From Opisthorchis felineus (Eukaryota; Platyhelminthes; Trematoda; Opisthorchiida; Opisthorchiidae), in the NCBI GenBank assembly GCA_004794785.1, contig SJOL01003040.1:1349025-1413024 (forward strand): DNA of 64,000 nucleotides. The letters are read 5' to 3'. The notes beneath the pieces were generated by a model, which was given only the letters and a program-made list of their open reading frames with translations, was not told where the DNA came from and searched no databases. Made by a program: the position numbers and the translations under genes. How positions within the stretch are numbered: position 1 is the stretch's first letter; each line of letters begins with the position of its first letter. Shown in pieces: positions 35,096 through 47,179 of the stretch.

Positions 35096-36095
35096 CGGTT
35101 GGAAATTTCCACCAGGAGTTCCTACACAACCGACCATTTGTTCAGGGCATCAGGGCATTTTTGAGGGAAACAGAGTCATTTCATGGAATTACAGACCATA
35201 GTCTAGGGTCAAGTGTGTACAGCGAACACTCTAGGTGAATAAAGTGAGGTTTTTCATCTGCCTGATAATGTACCTGCTGGATGGAACATTACCCCCAAAA
35301 ATATATCCATTATGAAACGATCATACATCCTGCCATCCTGGCAGTTACCAGCTTACACCACACTAGTCAGAAATCGCGCGTAGTATTAGTGTAGATTCTT
35401 GGGCGAATATGTGAGTGACGGAATAGAGGACACATGTCAATGAGTCACTGAGTCAAAATGATTATGCCATGGTCCAACCTTTTAGCTGTCCTGAGGCCAA
35501 CATAAATTCAGGGGCCGCACAAGCTTCTTTTGAGCACAGAGAACTGGACTGTGTAGAGGAATTCAGATAGTTTCTGCCGTCAACCACAATTTGAATCGTA
35601 ACGTTCGCTACTGAACCAGATGTATCCGGTGTAGGCCTTGGAAGGCATGTTGTTTCTCCGTGGCATGAGTAATTCCGCAAGTTGTGACACGGTTGCACTC
35701 AAATTGTCATTTTCTCAAGTACTATCTGGACTGTGTTCAAGCAGTCTATCAGACAAACGCTTTGTCTTACGGCCAGCAAATGATGTTCTAAGTCAGTAAA
35801 AGAATGGCTTCACACAGAAACCTCGGGTAGAGGTCGACAGTTAATCCTTCAACTGGAACCTTATAAAGAAGCCGGTGGTGGCGCCCAAGCACAGAATAAC
35901 ATGTGTGTAAGTCGTACCAATGTGGTTCAGCAGCACTATCCTTTGAACGGAAGCTAGGTATTGCCACGCTCTTTCCCAGCATTTTGTTACCTGGCTTTCT
36001 ATTCTACGACCTGCACAACTTTGAGTTCGAGAAGCTTCCAGTAAACGGTCGTGGAACCATAGCTTTCGCAGTGATGTGAGGAGGCTTGGTAACAT
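35096..36095. other. No gene seen
   Basis: Open frames of up to 84 codons on the minus strand, none recognised. Confidence 0.4.
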
Positions 36096-36097
36096 TT

Positions 36098-36298
36098 AGT
36101 AGAGATTTCACCCTGCCAGTGAAGCCAGTTGATACCGAAAAACCGATAAGCTGTTTCGTTTTTGTTGGAAATCACCAACAGTTGGCATCTCACGGAAATC
36201 AGACATTTCTGAACCCGCGAATTTCCGGCCAGTGCCTGACCACTTAACCGTTTGACCAAAAGAGGCTGATCAGCAGTGTGATTAGCTCCCACTTAGTT
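36098..36298 (-). repeat. SINE copy E, minus
   Basis: Full-length minus copy with tail, hammerhead region and head. CTGATGA reads TTGGTGA, and GAAACAGCT is kept. The box B area reads GGGTTCAGAA. The head end (CAGCAGTGTGATTAG on +) abuts copy F. Confidence 0.85.
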
Positions 36299-36408
36299 TC
36301 GTGAGGTGTGCACTGATGATTCACAAAGTTGAAACAGCTGTACAGTGATTCTCGGCTTTTTAGCATAGGTTGGCAGCGGTGGCAGAAGGAAATCTCTACT
36401 GAACATAG
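36294..36408 (+). repeat. SINE copy F, plus, hammerhead and tail only
   Basis: Lacks the tRNA-like head and starts at the TTTCGTGAG block just before the ribozyme. CTGATGA (36313-36319), GAAAC (36331-36335) and an unaltered ACAGCTGTA stem III with its cleavage triplet (ends 36342) are all present. Three bases of the 5' strand of stem I are deleted, which breaks stem I. The tail is complete to AATCTCTAC. Confidence 0.8.
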
Positions 36409-38531
36409 CTTTATCGTCCGATCAATCAACCGTCTGCTCAGGCTTTGTTTATTGTGACGGCACAACTCTTTCCGGGTCAGTATGTTGACAATGGGCTTTC
36501 AGATCTATGGTTGGTTTGCTTTCAGTCTACCACTGCTGGCAAATCGCGCATGTCTTCTATGTGTTGGTCTGAGAGTAAACGTTATATTAGGGTCCACAAA
36601 GGCCATATTCAAAACTTCGGTTGTGTTAATGGAATCGGGGGCCGGTACACATGCTACTTACTTGGTAACCAAATACTGCGAATAGCCAACCAGTTTCAGG
36701 CTTATTTGTGAGTGGTTCTGAAGCCTGTCTAAGGAAGATCCCATTGTGACTCGATCTTTCTACCGGTAGACTTCGCTTTTGAAGACTAACTGGATGTTTT
36801 TTGCCTTAACAGTTCTTCCAGGTCTGGGATAGAAATGCTTATATCCCGCTACCGCATTCAGTCAATTACCAAACGCTGTCTAGTGTCTCAGTGAGCAACA
36901 TGTTAGTACATACCAACACTAAGTACTGGTGTGAAAATACAACATCAGTGTTGTTCACGTCGATTGGTGTATGTCTTCGTTCTCTTTACTTTCTTTCCAT
37001 GTCAAGATATGCCGGGAAAATTTGAGGAGGAAGTTAGAGCATAAAGTGTAGTTTGGTTTTGGTCTTCCACTTAGCCATCAGAAGCTTTAAAACATGTCGA
37101 GTGCGTCAGTGAATCACACCGTCTTTTTATGCGTAACTTCGACAACGAACGAAATCAAGTCCATAAAATGATGAAACTTTTATTAAGTAGACAGCTCGAT
37201 GACTCTAGAATGCTGCGTGTTGAAGGGATGTGTAACTGTGTGAACGTTCTGTGAGATATAAATTCACATTTTACATGAGGAGCACCTGAAATTCCTTTCG
37301 TTTATGAGCATGCTGGCTGAATTCAGGGTATAAGAGCGAGAAATATGGTGTTCAGGAAATCGTTTCTCACACGTTCAGACAAGTCTCAAAGACAGATGAG
37401 GCTTTTGCCGTCATTGGCCACAGACCACATAAGTTTATGTTCACCTTACCCTTACAAGAACCTCCCTTCTACTGTCCCCACAGGGTCATTCTGGTTTGTT
37501 GGCACCAAAAAAGAGTCCGCATTCCGATTTTTTTTCAAAGCGCTTCATAGGTGCAAATTCTTGGCCGTGCTGGGATCTGAAGCCGAGACATTTGACATAC
37601 GAAGCGAGCGTATCATCAATAGTTCATTGACAATTGCTGTAGGTACTTGAATTCCTGCTTGGTTGATCAAGTTCTTGCCTCTCTTACGTAACCTCGGTTA
37701 GATGTACCCTGAGAAACAGGTGGTGAGTATCCCTGAGATTTAAGTTCGAATCACTCCGTCGCATATGCGTGACTTCAAATCGCGGTTCCAGTGGAACGCG
37801 GGAATCTATTCTTTCCTAGCGCAGGCTCACGTCCATCAACAGGATCCAATGAGTGCGAAACTAGTCAACTACTTCTTTCGACAAAGTGGCCGCCTGGAGA
37901 GTTGGTGTGGTTTCAGCATTGCGCCTCCAGTTACCATAAAATGTTTGAGTTGGCACGTGAGGAACCTAGCTTGTAGTCAACCGTGTTCGGCCAACGTTTA
38001 CTTAGGGAGTGGAAATTTTGCCTTTGGTGACTGTTGTTGACCGGTTCCCGGTTAGGACATTTTGGTCTCTTGGCCAAAGTGCAGTTAATCTTCCTAGCAC
38101 TGGAAACTGAAAACCGTTGAAGATGAAGCCGTTAGTCGGATGCCAGGTTTGTATTTCTGGATTGGATGTTACAATGGGGGCTGTGGATACCAGTTTTGCT
38201 GGATGAACCGAACACGTTGCTTCACTCCAGGCAATCGCGCAATTATCACGTTAAACAAGATTTTGTGTCGGGGCTCATGGGAAAGAACGATAACGATTGG
38301 GTGTATAGATCTGATCTAAAAATTCTGGGTCTTTCCGTTTTCGGAGCTCTTACTATAAACTCTATGAGGTTCGCTAACTGCTTCAGTGTCTTGAGATTGC
38401 TTAGTAATTTTAAGCAGCTCAGAAGGAGTAAAAATTCACAAGCGGCGTTAACCTCCGACCTGAGTTACTGAAGGAGCCATGTGATGAGCACTCGGTGAGA
38501 GTTGCATGCCTTATCTCCCCTCTCTAAGTAC
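36409..38531. other. No confident gene
   Basis: Several open frames of 88 to 101 codons (36445-36711, 37345-37650, 37765-38040, 38166-38471, all +) lie here. Two are open in overlapping frames at 37765-38040. None shows a known domain. This plus-strand bias could mean undetected exons or an old repeat, but I cannot support a call. Confidence 0.3.
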
Positions 38532-38735
38532 GGGTTAATCACACTGCTGGTCAGTCGCTCTTGGCCGAACGGTTTGGCATCCAACTACTAGCCGCTGAGG
38601 TCCTCCGCTTGGCACTCTGGAGTTTCGTGAGATGTTCACTGCAGATGATTTTCAATAAGGACGAAACTGTTAAAAATGCTTCTGTTTTCAGCATGCAGAC
38701 TTTACTGCAGGACGAAGTTTCAGTCGAAAATTTCA
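38532..38735 (+). repeat. SINE copy G with clear box A
   Basis: Plus copy. Box A-like TTGGCCGAACGGTTT at about 38561-38575 is the clearest in the window. Box B is degraded. The hammerhead reads CAGATGA for CTGATGA but keeps the AATAAGGACGAAAC block that resembles the Sm-alpha ribozyme of Schistosoma. The 3' strand of stem I is lost. Confidence 0.8.
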
Positions 38736-39139
38736 AGTGTCTTCACACTGTCTGTTTTATGGATTGTCCGATATCGCTGTACTGGATTAAGCGTGGGGTT
38801 GTAATAGAGACGTTGCATGGGAAGGCATCTCCTATTATAACTTATACATAGGGAAACTATTGATCAAACTTCACTGCAAGCAGGAAAAACAGACAAATGC
38901 GCAGTAAGCTTTGCTTTGTAGACATAACTTTCGATGGACTGGATATGAATGCTCAATGGATTTTAACGGGAAACTCAAGCCAATGAAGACTTTCGAGAGT
39001 CAACACCGGTTTTGCCTCTTTTAAGGCTACCGGGCTAGACCAGTTGCCCGAATTCCAATCGGCCACATTTCCTACTTGTAACTCAAATTAAATGTGTGCG
39101 GAGATAAACGCCAGTTTGCAAAGTGAGCTGTTTTATGGT
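38736..39139. other. No gene seen
   Basis: No feature recognised. Confidence 0.4.
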
Positions 39140-39235
39140 TGCTCGATTGAAATTCAACTGGATCTCTCGTTTGTGATATTACCACAACAGACCTACATGA
39201 TGAGCCGCAAATAGGACGGAACCGGTAGTCAGCTG
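39140..39235 (+). repeat. Relic of the second hammerhead family
   Basis: An AACTGGATCTCTCGTTT block, then CCTACATGATGAGCCGCAAA and an ACCGGTAGTC block, match monomers 3 and 4 in order. Core bases are changed (ATGATGA for CTGATGA, GGAAC for GAAAC), so it is inactive. Confidence 0.5.
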
Positions 39236-40916
39236 CCACGGTTTTTTGTTGACTTCGTGGATAATTTCATATTGGAGAACATTCGCCATACTGTTCTATA
39301 GTGGAAACAAATCTTGCTTTGGGGTAGAAGCTAACAGAATCAGCAGATGCTACTCTAGTCAAATCTCCAGATGCTAACCAGGAGTTGTTTGAAAGAAGGC
39401 TGTAAACATTTACTAGCCAGATATCCGCACCCGCTGCAAAGAGCTGGTGCGGTTTATAACCAAACAATTCCATTTCCAATGCAGTGAATCAATGGAGCTG
39501 TACACTTGCAAACAATCCGTCAGCTTACTAAACCGTAGTTTGTCATATAACTAAATGCTCCTGTATAGCAGTCCAATGATTTGCAGAGGACTTAGTTTCA
39601 GAATTAAGACAACTACCTTTGAGCGGTCTCGTGAAAAACTTTGCTGACATTTTCCTCAGAAAAGTTCAAACAAAGTGAAATTAACGGTGATTTTGCAACC
39701 CAAAATTTAGGAGAATCATGAGCCACTAATGAATGGAATTTGTTATCACTTAACTTTTTTACCTGTCGATTACATATCAAACGATTTTGCGCACATCAAT
39801 CAGCGCTCTTAGCACAGACGCCATATCCAAAGATGCTCGGTCATACGAAAGCTACAGGTCACGCGTCCACGATCGCGCAGTTAGTGCATTTCATTTTGGT
39901 GTAAAACTCCATCCATACTTGCATCTACTAACAGATAAGTCAGCGGTTGGATATAAATCTATAATCTTCCATCTACTAGACGCGTACAACTGAGCTACCG
40001 AGTACGCTGTTGCACCTGTGCGCCTGAAATTACACGCCATACTTCTGACACGTTAGCGGTTGGTTTGTCTCTGCTGCAGTCAGAGTGCATGTGTGACTCC
40101 AGGGACTTTCAAGTTTGTGGAGGACATCAACGTATAGTCCATTGTGGCACTCAGACAGGTGGCATTTGTTGATCCATTAGGCAGATGTTACTGCAGAGGC
40201 TTTGTGCATGACGGTGAGCCTGCATTCGCGGCATTCCAGCCGTCCGTCCTCTGTCATTCTGTGGACACTAGGACTTCTCCCTCCACATTCGAAAAAGACG
40301 CGTTTAAATCTCCATGAGAATGCTCTAGCAGTTGCTATCCCCAAATCACCTTGAACTGCATATATACGGTTTTGGCGCCTAGTGAACGTTAGCTAAGTGA
40401 ATCTGGCCTGTCTGCATGCCATGTGGGCAACATTAGCAGTGAAGGCGATCGACGCGTTATCACAGTAGGGGACACTTCTGGTCTTTATCTGGATGTGTGT
40501 CGTTATTACACTACACCCACTATGAAGCCACTTAAGTTCATGATGCACTACCTAGAGTAGATGAGAAGATCAGTAGAAACCCCATGATAATTTAAATGCA
40601 CAACACAAGTGAGGAACAAATACACAGTCTATTCTTCCTTACTGACTCGTGTCAAAAATGCTTGAAATAATGTGATTGTCCGTAAGCCGTAGCACTTTTA
40701 GTCCTATATCTTAATCATTCCGTCAACATGTCTTCAGCAGATGATGTTAAAGAAAGTCTCGACAAGTATCAGACAGTGGCTCTTATCATTTTTTCTCGTC
40801 TTTCCGAGATAATAACTCCGTGTTAAAAGTCGGTTTGTGGATGACGTGTGACGTCTACAAAGTCCACGAATAACATAGTGAGAGTGAAAAACTGCTGAAA
40901 AGACGAAAATTCCCAG
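39236..40916. other. No gene seen
   Basis: A minus-strand reading near 40250-40050 has several Cys and His residues, but the frame is interrupted. No family recognised. Confidence 0.35.
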
Positions 40917-40972
40917 ATCAATATATATATATATATATATACATGTATATATACATATATATAAATATAAAC
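40917..40972. repeat. AT-rich (TA)n microsatellite
   Basis: Runs of TA/AT with interspersed ACATG and ACAT units, about 55 bases long. Confidence 0.95.
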
Positions 40973-41775
40973 TTTCAACCAACATGCCAAATTCGGCACC
41001 TCAGTGGATCACAATTAGGAATTCCACCCTATTCACACTGGCACCAAGGAAAGCCTGCCATTACCGGATGGTGCCCGTACAGATAGATAGACATACTACT
41101 GTGAGTAACATCGGATTGCAGTCACCCCCACAGTTGGCCAAGCTTTGGGATGGAAGTTATGGTACTATTCTGGTGTTCTTTCTTGATGTCTTTAAATAGA
41201 TCAGAATTCGAGCAGTAGAAACTTTTCCAAAAGTGTATCAGTTGCTTTTCTGCCCATTTTCTGCATCCGATCTGTTCATGTCTAACAATAAACAATTCCT
41301 CGTCCGAGGATTATCATTCTTACGGTGGTATCACGGAAGTCATTGAGGAAATTAGCCATCTTACCCATTCGTGTGTTTCCTCTTTCATAGTGTAGTGTTT
41401 CTTAAATTAAGTGTTAATTTCCATTTGTTCTTCATTGTTCTCCTATGAGGCTGTCTTGTCCTGGTATGGTGCAGACCGCCATTATGTCCACTCCACACTA
41501 AGCGCACTCACTAATCGGCATGTTTCAGGGTATCTGTCCTCAGAAGATAACGTTCTCGCATGCCTATCATTAGGTTCCGTAGACGTGTCGCCATCATAAT
41601 TCATCATATATCTACGATCCCTCTCTTTATTCCATCGGAGCTACTAGAAAGCCAGTTTCAACTGTTTTTCGACTTAGTCCTTAAGTGACACCTTCGTGGA
41701 TTTTACAGGTCAGTCTGCTAGTCAGGCAGACCGTAGAAACAAAGATCTCGACAATTAGGCTATACCAATCGTGAC

Positions 41776-41798
41776 ACCACCACCACCACCACCACCAT
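41776..41798. repeat. (CAC)n trinucleotide microsatellite
   Basis: About seven perfect CAC/ACC units. Confidence 0.95.
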
Positions 41799-44700
41799 AC
41801 TATTGCTGCTTGGTATTTACTGTCAAACGGAAAGTGATGTCGTGGTTTGGGTTTGGTTCACTGTGGTTTCTCCGTCCCATTAACTCACGAGTTTAACTAT
41901 CACACAAATGGAATCCCAAACCAAAAAATATCCTTCATTGTGGTTGATCTCTTAGCAACGGTATTCTGTGAGGAAGTCGTTCACAAGGATTTCCGAGCAC
42001 TGTGCTTTCGTTAAAGTGCAACCAGTGATCATAACAGTGGACAAATTTTTTTCATCTGTTGTCTTTAGCGTACAATATTTTAGTGGAATCCAATGAAATG
42101 TATATTACCCATATCAAGAATACAATTCCCCACTGTGTTCTAGACATGATTAAGTGCACTGCTTTTGCAATACCACTGCAGCTAATAACATTGCCATTGA
42201 GCATTGCGTAATCCAAAGGCAAATCATGTAATCATGTATCAGGTCAACCAAGTGACTTTATTGGAGTTTCGCAACCCTCCCCCGGATATGCAACGTGATT
42301 AACAACTCAACAGTAAGTAAAAATTCAGTATAAATTCAGTCCAGATTCAAATGGGAATTCATTTTGCGGAAGCCTGTGGACACCAGAGAGCCAGGGTGAC
42401 GTTAAAGATGATGTCGGCATAACGGAGGTATATAGTAGAAACTGAAAATACTGTTCGGGTAGGCATTTGTAAAACAGACTACAATAGCTTACGAGGAATT
42501 TGCTCCTTGCTGCATTAAGTTGGTATAAGTGTAGAATTGTCTGAAGATTCCTGCGACGTTAGCAACTCAAGATCGATTACAAAGTTAACTTCCAGCAATA
42601 GGCCGAATTTTTTACGCTCAAAGTAGCTCCTCTGCTGCCCTAAGAATTCTGCCACGGCAACTTCGCATGAAGAACTGTACCCAGTCCAGAAAAGTTGTTA
42701 TACTTGGATTTAGCGGTTGGCCACGTGGTCTTGAGAAAAAGGCTGACTAAAAGCAGAGGTGTTTATGATTTTACTCTTTTAGACCACAAACATCATCGGA
42801 CTGAGACCAATACTTCATTGTATGTCGTATCTATTTTATTTTCACGGTTCCCCTTGAATTAGTTTACAAAACGTTGGAGTCTGGAATATAGACCACCCTT
42901 TACTTGCAATGGGATGCTTTTGTAGCATTGTCGAAATGACTGACTCAGGTGCCGCTTCATGCTTTCTCTCAAATGGTCTTCAAATCCATCAGAGCGTCCA
43001 GAAACGTTGGCCATTATTTAAGCTAAACAATGAAGGATTGGGCTTGTCTGGGTCAGTGGTCGTGTATAATCTTTGAATACGGTTGCCTGAGGACTCACCA
43101 AGGTCACCGAAATTGTTCACTATTCATTCTGTCGGCTTAATTCGCCTTCGTGTTTAGTGGTGGGATTGCATTAAGTTGAAAAATAAAGAACAGCCTTTGC
43201 GATCATGCTTTAAAAGTTATAATATATAAGAACTCAATTTCTTTTGCATTTTTGTGATTTTCACGAACAGTCATCGGATTAGGAAGGTTTCAATACATTT
43301 GACCAGATGCGAATCCCATGTCCTGATCACGTTACTCCCCACTTCTCATCATATAATGCAATAAGAGCACCTGAAAGGATGGTAGAACAGTCCTTCTTGT
43401 GAATACATCGCTTGACTTCCACTAAGGTCAGGCATCACGTCAGGCTGTTCACGTATCCTCACGGTATTCAGAACCAGAACCAATATGTGGTGTCTTTAAA
43501 CTTGCGACGATCGATTCAATACCACTTGACAGTTCTTGTATATTCTGTTCGTCCCGTCACTACACACGTCATTGTAGTTCCTTTGGCACATGTCACGACA
43601 AGTTTTTTGCAATCAGTATAATGCAGCTGGTGGCTAGATCGTGACATTCAAACTAGATTAAGCCGGAGGGACTAAGTTCTTATCACACACACTTCTACTG
43701 AATACACAATTTCATATACCAAGTATAAAGTTAAAGGTGCTCGTAATAAACACGAACAGACTTCTTATCCCACATTACTTTCCCATGAGTGCAGATTCAC
43801 AGGAATCTTTCGTAAACTCGGAGACATCCACTGCTACCAATCTTGTGCAATCAATCAACGCGAGTTCGAAACCTCGGAAACGGGATGCTTTTCAACATTG
43901 TGGCTACAAAATAAGAAGGAGAAAGGCTGAAAATATCCCTTTAGTTCTACCCCAAAAATAAAAAGAGAACCTAAGATGGAACGTCGGTTCGCAATTAGTA
44001 AACGCTGTTTTTTAATTTGTGTAGTACAAAACGTAACACAGGAATGCAATAAAAGTTAGTAGAGTGTCGTTTAGACTGTCGGTGACCGTAATGTCGTTCA
44101 TATGAGCTAGTGTCCGGTAGTCGTAATACAAATGTGGATGAAACGACCGAATTCATACTACTGGAAAGTGACTAGGGGCTGCAATTCTCAATAACATGCT
44201 CAAACCCCAAGTCACGCTTGTGCCAGGAATCTCTGAACAGCTTAAGCTCGGAGAACATGAGAAATTTTGTTCAATGGTCCACACAACCAATAAGCCGCAA
44301 TCTGGATAGCCTATGATGTCCAATCAGTGTTTGACATCGCATGATCAGGTTAGAACGATCCAAGTCCCAACGTCGATTTTTAAGCCACACATGAAGTAGT
44401 GCACTGGACTCTAGTAAATGAGTCCAGATGCAAAGCTGTGGACGCTGTTCGTCTGACACCCTTTTTGATCACCACTCCGCTAGGTTTAGACTTCTCGCAC
44501 AATTTTTGGCTTACTAAGTACTCCAGAATTAACTTAGTTGCCCAACAATCGAAGACAAAACCATCTCTGTAACCGCTATCTTAGGCTGTAACGAAGTAAT
44601 CTGAAAACTTGTGAGAGACTGTGCAGTGCAACGACTGTTGGTTAATTCCAAAGTGTGGCCATCAACTATTATTCATTTAAGATAATACGTTCCACATGTC

Positions 44701-45895
44701 CATGCAGCAGTGGGAATCAAATAAAAGTTTTCTAGTTTGAAAGGATAAAACTGCGCATTCAGTTATCAGGCAATAATAAGGATGACATGTGACGCACTAA
44801 CTGTAACAATGGCCTTTGAAAAGCATCACAAGTGGGGAACTGCAGAATCTCGAAAATCGCGATATTTTGCACGCTGCAACATTTTTATGAAGCAGGGTTA
44901 AAGAAACTAAGCTAATTAGCGAAATACACTCATTCGCAAACTAAGCTAATATTTGAGGATAACGGAAGTTGAATTTGCCAGATGAAAGCTGGTTTTATGT
45001 ATACGTCTGGCATTATTTCGACAACAGCCGAGCAGCCAACAGGAAGTTTGGGGTTTTTTGTTGCTACACCTCTAAAAGAGGCAGGCTATAGATCAGAACT
45101 TGGAACTATTGGCAAAACTTGCGAATAAGAACCCTATAAATGTGATTCTTAGCTTTCACAAGACCCTACTCTAATGCCAGGTGTTATAGGTTTACCAAGA
45201 TACTAGATACACCTATTCGACCATGAACTTTCCTCCGAAAATATTCATAGCATCTCAGATCTCATCCGAGTCAGCCAAGTCACTATGGTGTGTTGAGCGT
45301 ATTTATACCTGAGTGACGCTGCACGCAATTTCAAACTACTTTGGATCCTCTAATCCCTAGGACGGGGAGTAAATAATCATATGAACCCCAAACGCACAGA
45401 TTTGCGACACTGTAGTTGACAAAGGATTTCAGTACAAGCACACGTCCAAGCCACAAAATCAGGATTGAAGATGTAGAAAAAGAAATGAATCGCTTGGTTA
45501 CAGATTAACTTCGTGTTATGCGGAGTCTCAGTTAAATTTCATCTGAATTTGTAGTTTACAATAACGTTCAACAGAACACGATGAATGAAGATTCTCTCTT
45601 GTTTCAGTTCGACCGAATTTTCAGATGCCAAATTATTTTTCGTGAGAAAATCCCTCTTATAAAGTTGATGGAAACTCTTTATTATCAAGTTACTTTACAA
45701 GCGAGTGTATACATCCATTTGAGTCCACCATGCACAAAATGGAAATACTGATAGTGGACTGTAAAAGCTGTTCATTAATCCTATTCGTGTAGTGTAAAGA
45801 AATATTACTTTTGTTAATCACCCAAATCAATGAATAACTGGGTGTTAAAACGAAGAAATCTACCGATACCTCAATTGGGCGAGCTAATCAGGATG
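41799..45895. other. No confident gene
   Basis: A 74-codon frame at 43737-43961 (+) ends in a basic stretch (KPRKRDAF, YKIRRRKAE). It could be a terminal exon but has no known domain. Sequence near 44900-44945 weakly resembles the GCGAAATACACTCAT block of the second hammerhead family. Confidence 0.3.
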
Positions 45896-46703
45896 GTTTG
45901 CTATCGTGGCTTACAATCTGTTATTGTGGTAAGGAAGCATTCGGCAATATGTCTAGATATTGGTAGTTCTAGTGGGTTAGTTTGTTGGAGATCAGGTGGC
46001 GGTTGATCTGTTAACTGAGCTTGGCAACTGGCTTTCAAAGCTTTCATCACTACGTGGGAAGGCGTCGTCAGGGCGCGGTTGAAGCCCACAAAGCCAACAG
46101 TCAAGCAAGCATTCATTTAAATATGGCTGATTTTTGTTGTAATCTGAAGGACTTTGGTACATTTATGACGGAACATGAAGACTGCTTGCCACGAATGTGC
46201 TTGGCCGATGTGTGATGCACGGTGTGATTGGAGTTCGGTTGGCATTTTTCAAGTGTTGCACTCAGAAGGGCTTTGACGTCGTGCACGGTAAGCACGATGA
46301 AAGACCAAGACCTGCAAGGATCGCTAAAAAAAATCTGTAGCAGATGGATGTAGACTGGGTTCGGCGGAGTCAAAGGTGGCCTACATGCTAAATTCACACC
46401 ATAACACTGCGAGGACCTCAACTTTATGCACGGCGGTCGCTGTTTGAAGTGGCACATGTCCGGCAGACCCATGCATCTTTTGTCTGCGCTAACAGCATCA
46501 GTGGATCGCCGCATTGCGATAACTCTCTTGTGACACAAATTCCGGAGTTGGACATCGATCCTTAAAGTTGATTCCGAGGGTGTAATTACAGCTACCACGA
46601 GCAACCCCGTTGGGTGTAGGAAGCCTAATCGTATCTTTGGCCTGGAAGTCCCCTGCTTCAGCTTGCAACTCCATTTCAGATTCCATAAGCAACACTGCCG
46701 CAC
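45896..46703 (-). other. Unrecognised coding-like region
   Basis: The minus strand holds a 196-codon open frame (46703-46113) and, in another frame, a 65-codon stretch (46695-46498) with KDTIRLPTPNGVARGSCNY. A further 71 codons at 46116-45901 contain HIAECFLTTITDCKP. Composition is more GC-rich than the surroundings. The frame changes suggest a decayed gene or mobile-element protein. I do not recognise the family, and the long frame may itself be chance. Confidence 0.25.
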
Positions 46704-47179
46704 CTACTACCTAACTCGGAGTGTAATAGAATACAATGATAACAATCCGTAATAGTCCTGAATACACCGGAGTTCTTGTCCAATCGGCCGCAACATAAGC
46801 AAACTTTGGCATCTTTTCAGCAGTTGGTTTATACCAGGGAACGACCTATACGCACATTGTAATATTATGGCCTAGGACGCAGACAAGATGCTACATCGGC
46901 GTAGTCCGGATTCCTGAATATCGTATCCTTTTCTTCACACAAGACATTAGCCACAAGTAAAATCAAGCACCGGTCCAGAGATCAAAATGCTCGTTTTCTT
47001 TCTGACTTTGCTTCAGAAGATACGACCAAATCCAGAGTCACCCTCACAAAAATTCGGAGAAAACGAGCTAAGTATGAAGCAGGCTTATTAACAGTTGGTT
47101 TTCAGGTATTTCACCAATAACCAAGGATACGATGGTTGTTACTGTCAGTGACGCCACCGACCTTTTAGGCGGTCTCGCC
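46704..47179. other. No gene seen
   Basis: No feature recognised before the CR1-like element. Confidence 0.4.

Noticed and set aside
37682..38140. Region open in two overlapping plus frames
   Set aside because: Could be an old repeat, but no second copy in the window and no known domain.
40917..40972. Long TA tract as a CRISPR or origin-like repeat
   Set aside because: It is an ordinary dinucleotide microsatellite without spacers.
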